The translations under genes were made by a program, and so were the position numbers. From assembly GCA_023548195.1 (NCBI GenBank), contig JAJHZJ010000311.1, positions 3,560,419-3,624,418 of the forward strand: 64,000 nucleotides of DNA. Reading direction: 5' to 3'. The first letter of the stretch is position 1. Each line of letters begins with the position of its first letter. This DNA comes from Bettongia penicillata ogilbyi. Its lineage: Eukaryota > Chordata > Mammalia > Diprotodontia > Potoroidae. This document shows positions 1 through 9,268 of the stretch, piece after piece. The notes beneath the pieces are model-generated. The model saw only the letters and a program-made list of their open reading frames with translations. It was not told the DNA's origin and did no database searches.

Positions 1-294
1 GGTCACAATTGTATGGGATCTTTTGGATTTGATCAGCCTAAAGTAAAACTAGTGAAAGATACAAGGTCTTAGCAAACAGAGGGCTGAAGGTGAGGAAGGG
101 AGAGTATTCTCCAGCTTTTTCACCTCCCCTGTCATATACCTCTTAACCAACAAGGCTAAGAGACCACTGATATCCAGAGAGGCCTATCCCATGACCCTAG
201 ATCTGTCACCTAAGGAGTAATTCCCCCCATTTCCTCCACACATAAAGTTTCTTTCCCCATTCAGAAGGCTTTAAAAAAAAAAGACTTATTTTCC

Positions 295-480
295 TTCTCT
301 TTTATTTTTTTCCCGTATTCATCCACTTATTTGTTTTCAGTTTTCAACAATCACTTCCATAAGTTCCAAATTTTCTCCCCCTCCCTCCCCAAGATGACAT
401 GCAATCTTATATGGGCTCTGCATACATTCCTATTAAACACATTTTCACATTAGTCATGTTGCATAGAAGAATTCTAGAAA
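295..480 (-). mobile_element. L1 3'-end fragment, antisense
   Basis: The text tttcaacaatcacttccata, then the Pu-poor block ctccccctccctccccaagatgacatgcaat and attaaacacattttcacatt, is a common marsupial dispersed sequence that I recognise as the complement of an L1 3' UTR. Confidence 0.45.
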
Positions 481-886
481 GCTTTTTAAAAAAAGTTTAA
501 CAGATATTTTCCAAATGGAAAATATTCTATTGGGGGTTAAGAGAAAATAAGGTAGGTGAGGTTTTGAGCTCTTCAAGAAAAGCACTACTGGTTCTGCTTG
601 ATGAGAAGTATGTATGTAATCATTACTTGTCTGTGCGTCCACGTGTGCTAGTAATTGTGAGTTTGGGTGTAAACAAGTAGGAGTCTGTAAATGTGCAGGT
701 CCTGTGGGAGCATTTGTATTTGAAAGTGTGTGTAGAGTACTTAGAGAGTGGCTTAATTCTCACCACTGGTTTGGCTGGGCTCTGTGTCCCTCCCATCTTC
801 CTCCTGAAGGCAGGACATGGGCACCACAGCTCCAGCAGCTGGATGGGGGGAATGACTTCTGAGAGATTGAGTGCTCCATCACCATT

Positions 887-905
887 GCATGCTGGGAAAT
901 GTAGT
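887..905 (-). promoter_or_regulatory. ZNF143/THAP11 (SBS)-type motif
   Basis: The minus strand reads ACTACATTTCCCAGCATGC, an uninterrupted match to the long ACTACAnnTCCCAGnATGC element bound by ZNF143 (Staf) with THAP11. Such sites are typical of promoters and chromatin-loop anchors. Here it lies inside the NECTIN1 intron with no promoter evident nearby. Confidence 0.6.
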
Positions 906-1734
906 TTCTCCCTAGTTCACTCTAGCTAACCTCTAGCTTTCTAGCATAACATTTCCATCACTGGATCCAAGAAATAAGCCCAATCCTTCTTTTGACACTG
1001 GACTTAGCTCAACTATGAAGCTTAGACCATCTACCTTGAGCTATAAACCCAGCCCTTTTCCCATCCATGCTTCAACCATGCACTGCCCTCTCACCCCCCC
1101 CCCCCCCCCAAAAAAAAAAAACCCAACAACACTCCAGCTGTCAGTCAGATTTTGGTTCCTCTTTGTAGGACCTATCAAGGGAGGCAGTAACCTGGGTTCT
1201 GGCCAGCCAGCAGGAATACTTCCTCAGCTCAGTTCCTGCTGTAGCTGCTCCCAGCTGCTGCCCCTCCTCCCCAATCCCGGGCTTTGCTCCTGGCATTGAT
1301 ACAGGAACTACTGGATGAATGTGACAGCTGGCAGGGCTGGAGGGGGTGGGGGTCGGGTCAGGCAGCAGCAAAGGCGGATGCCTCATTCCTGAGCATACAG
1401 CCTTCTCTGTTTGGGAGGGAAGGGAGGAAGCCACACTCCCTGCATAGCCAGATTCTCCCCCTTCTTTCCTCCTCCCCACTTTCTGATCCCTAGTATCAGA
1501 ATACTTTCACTGAAAAGTCATTCAAACCATCCCCCTGCCTCCAGGCTGGCTGTTCATCTGGCTAGACAAAGGGCCCACCTTCCTTAGCCTGAAAAGATCC
1601 TTAGGAAAGAGGCCGCCTCCCTCCTTCTACCCCTTTAGGACTTAAAAAGAAACAGGGGCCTGGAGAAGGCTGAAGCATTTTATAGTATAGCACTACCCAC
1701 CTTGTTATTCCTGTCTACACCTTTGTCACCTTAG

Positions 1735-1860
1735 ACTGGTTTCTTCATTTGCTTAGTCTCAATGACTTTATCTCAAAAGGAGCTTGGTTGGTGAGATCTC
1801 TAAGGATCTCTTCCAGTATATTTTCTTGTGATTATATCTCTCCATTGTAGATGTCAAGGC
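1735..1860 (+). mobile_element. Degraded CORE-SINE/MIR-type fragment, sense
   Basis: Only the 3' half is legible: ggtttcttcatttgc, then gtgagatctctaaggatctc and ttccagtat, the usual degenerate tail of sense CORE-SINEs. Confidence 0.4.
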
Positions 1861-1954
1861 TTTATTATTGGACTAGATATTCCCGTGGGATATGGTTACA
1901 CTCCGTTCAGGGAGGGCATAGTTTAGCACCAAAGTGAGTAATGATGATTTTCAA

Positions 1955-2500
1955 CAACATCATTAATAATACGCATTTATTAAGCACCTACTATATGCCT
2001 GGCACTAGGATGAGAAAGAAAGGCAGAAATAGGGTCCCTGTCCTCAAAGAGATCACCTTCTAATGGAGTTCCAACAAAGGGGGAGTCATTGTAGGCTGGG
2101 ATGATTAGGGAAATTGTACATAAAGGAGGTGGGGGTCCAAAGAAACCTTGAAGGATAATGAGGATCTCAAAGGTAAAGAAGAGGGGAAAGGTGGGGAATA
2201 GAGGAATGAAAGTTTGCCCTGTTCTGTGGACAATGAGGTTCTTGACCTGTCTGTGGCCAAAGGTTTATATTTGGGATTTGGGGAGATGGAAGCTGGGTAG
2301 CTAAGGTGGTATGAGTGCCTTGCACTTAGTAATAAACTTAATAAATGTTTGTTGGATTGAATTATGAAGGACTTTGAATGCCAAGTTGACTTTTTCTTAT
2401 AGGCAGTTTCAAGTCACTGAAGGTTTTCAAGCAAAGGAATGGTAAACCAAAATTGCCCCATGAGTGAGGTGAATCTGGCAGCAGTCACATTGATGAAGCT
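1955..2500 (-). mobile_element. Composite L2-derived sequence with embedded SINE-like and L2-tail pieces
   Basis: It begins cgcatttattaagcacctac tatatgcctggcact (a widespread SINE/L2-end core). It continues with L2-antisense-type text, including gaaggactttgaatgcc and caagcaaaggaatggtaaac. An L2-like tail, aataaatgttt gttggattga, lies at about 2332-2360. Edges are vague. Confidence 0.45.
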
Positions 2501-2672
2501 ATTTGGGGTTTTTATAAAGTGCTTTCCTCACCACAGTACTTTGAGATAGATAAAACCTACATTATTGTCACCATTCTATACATAAGAAAAAATGAAACTC
2601 AGGGAGTTTATTTAAACAACTTGATTGTACAGCTAGCAAGCAATCAAACTGAAGCTTTAAGTCCAGCACACC
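2500..2672 (-). mobile_element. CORE-SINE fragment, antisense
   Basis: Recognisable pieces are ttataaagtgctttcctcac, a diverged aaatgaaactcagggag and tgtacagctagcaag, the complement of the SINE body. Confidence 0.5.
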
Positions 2673-2709
2673 TTGGGGTTAGGGTTGGGGTTGGGGTTGG
2701 GGGTAGGGA
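2672..2709 (+). repeat. Telomere-like TTGGGG/TTAGGG run
   Basis: ttggggttagggttgggg followed by two more TTGGGG units and ggtaggg. A short G-rich run that resembles telomere repeat and could form a G-quadruplex. Confidence 0.5.
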
Positions 2710-2937
2710 AGAGACTTGAGTAAGAGAGACTGAAAGGAGAGTTATTACAAAGAAAGAATCAACAGGACTGGGTGACAGGTGGTGTATAGAAGCTGAAGTC
2801 ATGTGATCTAGAACTGGGACCTTCCATCTCTCCCAACCTAAAGAGAAAAGGGGACTTTGTTTGCCAGAGCAACTCAGGCAGTAAGTAACTGAAAGTAACT
2901 GAAGCAGGTTTCTTTTATTTCGGGGAGGGGAGGAAGG

Positions 2938-3058
2938 GAAGGGAGAGGTGATTAGAGTTAAGTGACTTGCCCAGGGTCACACCGCTGCTTAAGTGTCTGA
3001 GGCTGAATTTAAACGCTTGACTCCAGGCTCAGAGCTTTCTGTCACCTAGCTGCCCCCA
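2938..3058 (-). mobile_element. CORE-SINE fragment, antisense (head half)
   Basis: ttaagtgacttgcccagggtcacac then cacctagctgccccc, the antisense tRNA-derived head of the marsupial CORE-SINE. Confidence 0.75.
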
Positions 3059-3559
3059 AAGCAGGTTTTAAACCCAGAATCTTTGATGTGAAATCCTGTC
3101 CATCCATTCTTAAGAATGGATGTAATTTTGAGCCTCCTCTGGGATAGATGGTAGTACTGGAAAAGGGAGGAGCTGATAGGAGAAGCTAATTTCTGAAGGA
3201 AGATCATAAACCTTTGGATACATAGGGTTTGGGGGTACAATAAGGCATTATCAGTCTCTGTAGCATCCAGGCAACGGCAGGCACAGGGTGGGAGTTTGAC
3301 TAAGACGTAAGGGATGAAGGGACATAAAACTGGCGGATAAACATACTAGTTGAAACAATTTGCTAAGGGAAAGGAGAAAGACCATGAGGAACAGAGGACC
3401 AAGGGCTAAAGCAAGGTCATGAACTGGAAGAAAGAAAGGAGCCAGCAGTAGACAAAGGCAGGGAAAAGCCCCCAAGACCTCAGCAGGACAGGACAGTTTT
3501 CCCAGTGGAATAATGGTTGATGTCCTACACCTGGAATTTGTCCATCTTTTGACTCTGCA

Positions 3560-4035
3560 AGTCTTCCACATCCTTCAAGGGCTACCTCCCTCCCAAAGAA
3601 TTCCTTGGATATCCCAAAACCATAGAGACCTCTCCTGCCTCTGAACTCATTGCAGCATTCACTGTACCTGTGGTATGCCCATAGATTTGCTCTCAAGGGA
3701 CTTGGAGCTCCTCCAAATCGATCCCTTCATTTGACAAATGAGGAAACTGAGGCCCGGAGAGGAAAGTGATTTGTCTGTATCCCTACCCAGCATGGTGTAG
3801 AAAGAGCTCTGCACATAGAGTCAGAAGGCCATGAGTTTGGGTACAGGATCTCATAGTAAAACACCATATATTAATTTCAGCAGCAATATATGTATGTCCT
3901 GTCTCCTTCACTAGACTGTAAGCAACCTAAGGTCAGGGACCATCTTTTATTTCTTGCCTTCACTCATAGTTTCTAGTGTTATGCCCTTCACATAATGCAG
4001 TAAGCACTCAGTAGATGTTTCTTGAATGAATGAGG
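3560..4035 (+). mobile_element. L2 3' end, sense, interrupted by a SINE fragment
   Basis: ccttcaagggctacctccc (L2 3' region) resumes at ctagactgtaagcaacctaa ggtcaggga and ends cactcagtagatgtttcttgaatgaatga, the hallmark L2 terminus. The middle (about 3725-3870) is SINE-like: acaaatgaggaaactgaggc then agtcagaaggcc. Confidence 0.6.
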
Positions 4036-4519
4036 AGGAGGAAATTCAGATGTTAAGAGGGAAAATGGTGGCAGTCCAGGCAGAAAAGTGATTCTGGAGG
4101 TTAGTCTAGGAGGAGCTAGGATTACTGTCACCTGCCTCTGTGGCCCCACATAAAAAATCCTCCCCTTCCAGGTGGTGAGCAGGTGTACAATCTGATAAAA
4201 CAGGTAGGGTTATAAATGGGATGGGGAACTAAGCCGGATGAAGGAAGCTAGGGAAAACTAGGAGAGAGGCATGAGACCAGAACAGGGGACAGGCAGACTA
4301 GTGTTCCAAGGAGCTGACTGTAGGGTTCCAAGCAGAGGAACAGCTACATCTCAAGTGTTGGCAGTTTTTCCTGAGAATAGTAGGTCGTGTAAGTGGGGCT
4401 CCTGTCACCACTGCCTTTCCTCATCAGAGATGCTTTCTAGGAGATTATTGTTTGATCTACAGAATGTCTGAAGTCATTCCCACGTGGTGAGAATTCATTG
4501 GGAAATAGAATTAAGGTGT

Positions 4520-4665
4520 TAGAGCTAGGAAGGACCAACAGATGCTATTCCCACATTTTACAGACAAGGAATCAGTTTCAGGGAGGTTAATCAACTTTTC
4601 CAAGGCTGCTCAGCTAACAGCAGCACAGGTGGGGCTAAAACTCGGGTCTTCTGACTGGTGCCTTT
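4520..4665 (-). mobile_element. MIR-type SINE, antisense
   Basis: gttagagctaggaaggacc, cacattttacagacaagga and ggctgctcagctaacagc follow the order of an antisense MIR-type element. Confidence 0.55.
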
Positions 4666-5220
4666 TCTACTACTGAGACTGAGCTGGGGCAAGGAATTTC
4701 ATCTTCCCTGTTTCTCTCTCTGCTATGAGAAGAGCCAGTCAGTAAGACCAGGATATGTGGGAAATGTATGTGTACCCTTACTGAAACACTGGGAAGGCAG
4801 AGGAGGGGGAAAGGCTGCTGCCAGTACCCATCACCCCAACGTCAGGGGCTGGAGACACCTAGAGTCTGCAGTGGTACCTGCTCTCTTCTGTATAACAGTG
4901 AAAAGTGACAGAAGTGCTAGTGTCCTGAAACCTGGATATAGATACCTATTCTCTCTCTCCACCCGCAAAGCTTAAGACCTGCTAACTTAGCCCCCCATGG
5001 CCTGGGTTTTCTCTTTACTCTGCCCGAGGCCTACTGAGGCCAGCACTGGTCTCAGGAGCCACCCAGTGGTGGTGCTAGGAATGGCCACCAGGTCTACCTT
5101 GCTGTGACCCCTTCTTAGACCTGCAGTCTTTGACCCTGTCCCTCTTGAACGCCTTCTCCCCGCGGCTTCCTCTCTCACACTCCATTTTTCTCCGAGTCTC
5201 ATTGTCCCTGCACCTTCTGT

Positions 5221-5372
5221 GGCACAATGGGAAAAAAGCACTGGAGTCAGGGGACCTGGGTTCAAGACCCGACTCTTGTCTATGTGTTATCTTCGTGTCT
5301 TGGGGATTCATCTGTAAATGGGGCTTGGTGAGAAGGTTGGACTGAAAAGTCTCTAACTGCCTAACTTTAAAT
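5221..5372 (+). mobile_element. CORE-SINE, sense
   Basis: Head-to-tail order is ggcacaatgggaaaaaagca, ctggagtcaggggacctggg, ttcatctgtaaatggggc and gttggactgaaaagtctcta. Overall this is a diverged sense copy. Confidence 0.6.
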
Positions 5373-6377
5373 GTTAGCATATTCAGTCACTTGTCCACAA
5401 TGGAACCGTATCAAAGGGTGACCCAGCAAGGGGTTGGGGAAGAGGAATTAAAGGAGCATCTGTCACCATTTTTGTTCACTATCCTATGTAATGCAACTCT
5501 GCAATCAACTGCTGCTCTACATCCTGGACATGAGCTGGTGACTCTATCACTACTCATCACCTCATCTTTCTTTTTCTCTTTCTTCCTCATTTCTTCCCTC
5601 CATCTTTCTGCCTGTCTCACTTCCCTCTTTCTCTTCCCCTTTACTCTCCCTCGCTCATCCTGCCGTCTCTCCCTTTCCCCCGTTTTTCCCTCCCTCTCTC
5701 CAGTCCCACTTTCTACCTCTCTCTCTCTCTCCCTCCTCCTTCAGCCCCTTCCCATCACTCTGCCTAGACCTTCAGTACAAATACTCTCCCTCTAGGATTT
5801 TGTGAGCTTTCCTTCCCCCATCCTCAACCAAAGGCACCAGCTGTTTCCATCTGTTAGAGTGTAACCCTCTCTCAGCCTCAACTGGACAGGAACAAGCTAG
5901 GCAGGGTGGGGTAGGCATGAGGGAAGGGGGATTGCAAGGTGGGGTTGGGGAGGTGGTCTGTGTTTGGACATTGCCTGTAGATAGTCAGCTATTGGGCCTC
6001 CATTTGCCCTATAGCAGGCATCCCTCTCACTGGACTAGCTCCACCTATCTCCTATTCCTTCTCCTTCTTATGACCTCTCTTGTAACATGTTCAGCCTAAG
6101 AATAGAAAGGAATGTCTTGGGGCCAAGGAGGTGCATGCAGGTTTTTGTTGGTGTTTTTGTCCTGTGGACCAGTGTATTTTTGCAATACGCACATCATCCC
6201 TGTCTTTATCTTGGATGTTTTCTTGTTCCCATACACATCTATGCCCTCTTCCTTACCACTTTGACCAATATGGGAAAAATAAACATAAACTCCCCAGGGT
6301 TGTTTGCCTACCAGAAATTCCAATTTTCCAACATGTAAGCTGCCTTATAAGTGTGCTGAACTATGCAGTCAGGTCAT

Positions 6378-6565
6378 GATAGTGGAAAGAAGACTGCATT
6401 TGGACCCAAAGTGTGTCTATTCCAACCTCATCTCTGCTTTGAATGAACTGTCTGACCCTGGGCAAGTGACTTAACATCTATGGGCTTCAGGTTTCTCATC
6501 TATAAAAGGAGAACTTTTGACTAGATGACTCATGAGGTTCCTTCCACCTCTAAGATAAGTTAGTA
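6378..6565 (+). mobile_element. CORE-SINE, sense
   Basis: gatagtggaaagaagactgc, ctgaccctgggcaagtgact, tttctcatctataaaagg and gactagatgactcatgagg are in consensus order, with the 'cttccacctctaagat' tail. Confidence 0.7.
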
Positions 6566-6755
6566 TGTAAGGTTATGAACCATAGAGCTTGTCCAATCCA
6601 ACCCCCTCAATTTCCAGTTGAGAAACTGCGGCCTGAAAAGAAGGCTAGATCTGTCCATAGTCACACAACACAGCATCTCTGTGGGCTTCAGTTTCCTCCC
6701 CTGAAAAATAAGTAGGTTAGGTGATCTCCAGGTGCTAGAAGCTTGAAATGCTATG
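6566..6755. mobile_element. Antisense MIR fragment followed by a sense SINE tail
   Basis: ccaatccaaccccctcaat and gagaaactgcggcctg are antisense MIR. From 6685 the text gggcttcagtttcctcccc and gttaggtgatctccagg is a sense SINE 3' half. Two old elements abut here. Confidence 0.45.
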
Positions 6756-7882
6756 ATAAAGTGAGTTTGGCACTCTACTTCCCCACTATCTCTGAGACTG
6801 TGCTATGTGAGTACATGTACAAATATGTTTTATACATGTCCATGTGTTACACATGTGCCATATTGGTCCTGATTTCTGTGAAACTTCCATGTGCTCAACA
6901 CTCACTTGGTGTCACTTTTCCATGTTTCCTTTCTTTCAAGGAGTTCTGATCTAGGGTGCAGCTTCTTCTATTCAGGTAGCTGATGCCTGAAGTAATATCC
7001 CCATGAATGCCCTGCAACTAGACACACTTCTTTCTGTACACAAGCACCTCTTTCCTCCTTCTAATGCAAACTCCTTTCTTGCCTTGTCTATCCCTGCTCC
7101 AAAACTACACTTGTCTGTTATAACTGCCTGGTTGCTCAGCACCATCTGATCTGGGCAAACCTTCATCAAGAGAGCCAGAGGTGTCCAGCTTGGGCTTTTG
7201 TACATTGGCATCTATTGCCCCCATTCCTACCCTACCTTCTTCCCTAGGTCATTGGCATGGGTACAGCCTCAGTCTGATGTCTTAACACCCGAGGATTCCT
7301 TCTCCCCCAACCCAGAGAGTGGCCTGGTACCTGCTAGTGCCTCTCCAGACCAGCCCTCTTCAAAGCCATGGAAAGGCCTACCACAGTGTTTGGCACACAG
7401 TCTGTTCTCACAAAGACAGTTATATAAAAATATACACATGGGAGGAAGCAGCATTTTCTAAAACACATCAGGTTCTGAGAAAATAGGAATTTGGGTTTGT
7501 AGGTAAGGCTCAGGCTAGGGAATTGAGCTAGCATTGTTTCTGAGGAATTAGCAAGTGTCGCTCAAAGATGCTGTAGGCATCTCTCTCCTACTCTGGTTAT
7601 AAATTACCCAGTAGGGCTTGGGATTTGGTGGAGGACAGGAAGCTAACAGGTGTTGGAACCCCAAGATCCCTCCATTTCAGGAATGGGGGAAACACAGGGT
7701 CACCAGGCTAAGCTACGGGAAGCCACATTCTTGGGGTACTTTTTCTCCACCCCAGCTCCCACTCCCTTCCTGGCTTTTCCCTCACCTATGCTCCCACATC
7801 CCACCCCAGTCCTTCCCCCAGCAGTCTGGAGAGGCAGAAAGAGACTGACTCTGTCCCCCTTCCATGTCTTTTCCTTACCCAG

Positions 7883-8427
7883 AGTTCCCCTACACCCCGT
7901 CTCCAACCGAACACGACAAGCGATCTGGGTCCAGCGTCCCCACGCCCATCATTGGGGGCGTGGTGGGGGGCATCATCCTGGTGCTGTTTGTGGCGTTGGT
8001 GCTTGTGGTCTACTTCCGCCGGCGCCGACACACCTTCAAGGGGGACTACAGTACCAAGAAGCATGTCTACGGCAATGGTTATAGCAAGGCGGGCATTCCA
8101 CAACACCACCCACCCATGGCCCAGAACCTCCAGTACCCCGACGACTCAGATGATGAGAAGAAGGCTGGGCCACTGGGGGGGAGCAGCTATGAGGAAGAAG
8201 AGGAGGATGTGGGTGGAGGGGAGAGGAAGGTCGGGCCCCCGCACCCCAAGTTTGATGAGGACGTCAAGCGGCCCTACTTCACCGTGGACGAGGCTGAGGC
8301 CCGATCTGACGGTTATGGGGACCGGACTCTTGGCTACCAGTATGACCCTGAGCAGCTGGACTTGGCTGAGAACATGGTTTCTCAGAATGACGGGTCTTTC
8401 ATTTCCAAGAAAGAGTGGTATGTGTAG
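7883..8427 (+). CDS. NECTIN1: Nectin-1, terminal coding exon of the long (delta, PDZ-ligand) isoform; partial CDS
   Basis: Nectin-1 is a plasma-membrane adhesion receptor of adherens junctions and synapses; its Ig domains, encoded upstream, bind nectins on neighbouring cells. This exon begins after the acceptor at 7881-7882 with AG completing a split Glu codon (intron phase 1), then reads FPYTPSPTEH. A juxtamembrane segment is followed by a hydrophobic helix at about 7948-8016 (begins IIGGVVGG) and the stop-transfer run RRRRHTFKGDYSTKK from 8017. The tail contains KHVYGNGYSKAGIPQHHPP, a YPDDSDDEKK block, an acidic YEEEEED run, KRPYFTVDEAEA and YDPEQLDLAENMVSQ. It ends in EWYV and TAG at 8425-8427. 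EWYV is the class-II-like PDZ ligand known to bind the afadin PDZ domain, linking nectin to F-actin. About 181 residues are encoded, close to the roughly 183 of human isoform 1. The cytoplasmic part is very similar to mammalian nectin-1, while the helix is more divergent. The ATG at 7864 is intronic and is not a start. Confidence 0.97.
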
Positions 8428-9218
8428 CCCCACCTCTATGCCCGCTCCTTTCCCCCTTCACCCGCACGACCCCAGCCCCCAGGTCCCCGAGGAGCTCAAC
8501 AGAGACTCAAGTGCCCCACCTTGAAGCCCCTGTACACTCTCAAGGTATATGGGGGGAAGGATCAAGCTGGGGCAGGGGGCTACTTTATTTTTTATCTCTT
8601 TCCTGGACGACTGCCTTCCACTTCCTGCCCCCTCCTTCACCCCTTACCCCCACTTCCTGAGGTGTTGTGTTCGACTGTGGCTTTGGTGTTCCTGTACTTT
8701 CCTTTGACTACTATCTGCCCCGTGTATATGGAGCCTGTTCATGTCTTGTTGTGTTTCTTGACCCTGGGATATGAGGGGGCAATGGTATCCAGCCATCTCC
8801 CTCCCCCTCATCCCCTGTCCCCAAACACTGGAATTTGTTTATATGTTGTCTTCATTTTTTTTTCTTTATGGAGGGGGAGGGCCGCCCTGGAGGAAACTGA
8901 GTCCACCCCTCCCTCCCCAATGCTGTTCCCTCTCCCTTGGTTGGGTGAACCTACCATGATTTAGCTAGAGTGATTGGATGATTGTGGACCACCCTCACTC
9001 ATCCCAGATGGAAGGGGTGAAGGGTTATCGGAAGCAAAGTGATGGGATTGGACAGTTGCGTCAAGGAATACCGTCTTAAGTAAGAAAGAAAGTGGGTCGT
9101 TGACTTCGAGGCCTGATGATGTAATGCCTACACTGGTCACATTATATTTTGCATTTTTTTTCCTCACTGCCTAACAAAGGGTTAGGTTAGCCATGATTTG
9201 ACTCCTCCCTTAGACTCC

Positions 9219-9220
<2 letters not shown>

Positions 9221-9267
<47 letters not shown>
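9221..9267 (+). repeat. (CA)n microsatellite in the NECTIN1 3' UTR
   Basis: An uninterrupted CA dinucleotide run of about 23 units, 0.8 kb after the stop codon. The VCVCVC-like reading frame on the minus strand is an artefact of it. Confidence 0.98.

Positions 9268-9268
<1 letters not shown>

Larger units (their letters stand above)
1..7882 (+). other. NECTIN1: NECTIN1 intron (3' part) upstream of the delta terminal exon
   Basis: No coding exon is recognised here. The interval ends in a splice acceptor, ttccttacccag, directly before the nectin-1 transmembrane exon, so it is the 3' part of the intron that follows the last shared ectodomain exon. It holds old CORE-SINE, L1 and L2 fragments listed separately, a C16A12 run at 1094-1121, a pyrimidine-rich stretch at about 5565-5795, and unassigned single-copy-looking sequence at about 700-1730, 3060-3555, 4670-5220, 5373-6375 and 6760-7882. 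Short reading frames in this stretch are not gene-like. Confidence 0.75.

Noticed and set aside
2672..2709. Interstitial telomere as evidence of chromosome fusion
   Set aside because: Too short, and mostly TTGGGG rather than TTAGGG; a chance G-rich run is enough.
7650..8084. 144-residue + strand open frame over the exon start
   Set aside because: It crosses the intron-exon boundary in a different frame from nectin-1.
7952..8524. 190-residue + strand open frame overlapping the nectin-1 exon
   Set aside because: It is the +1 frame of the true nectin-1 coding exon, with Trp/Ser/Arg-rich composition and no family resemblance.
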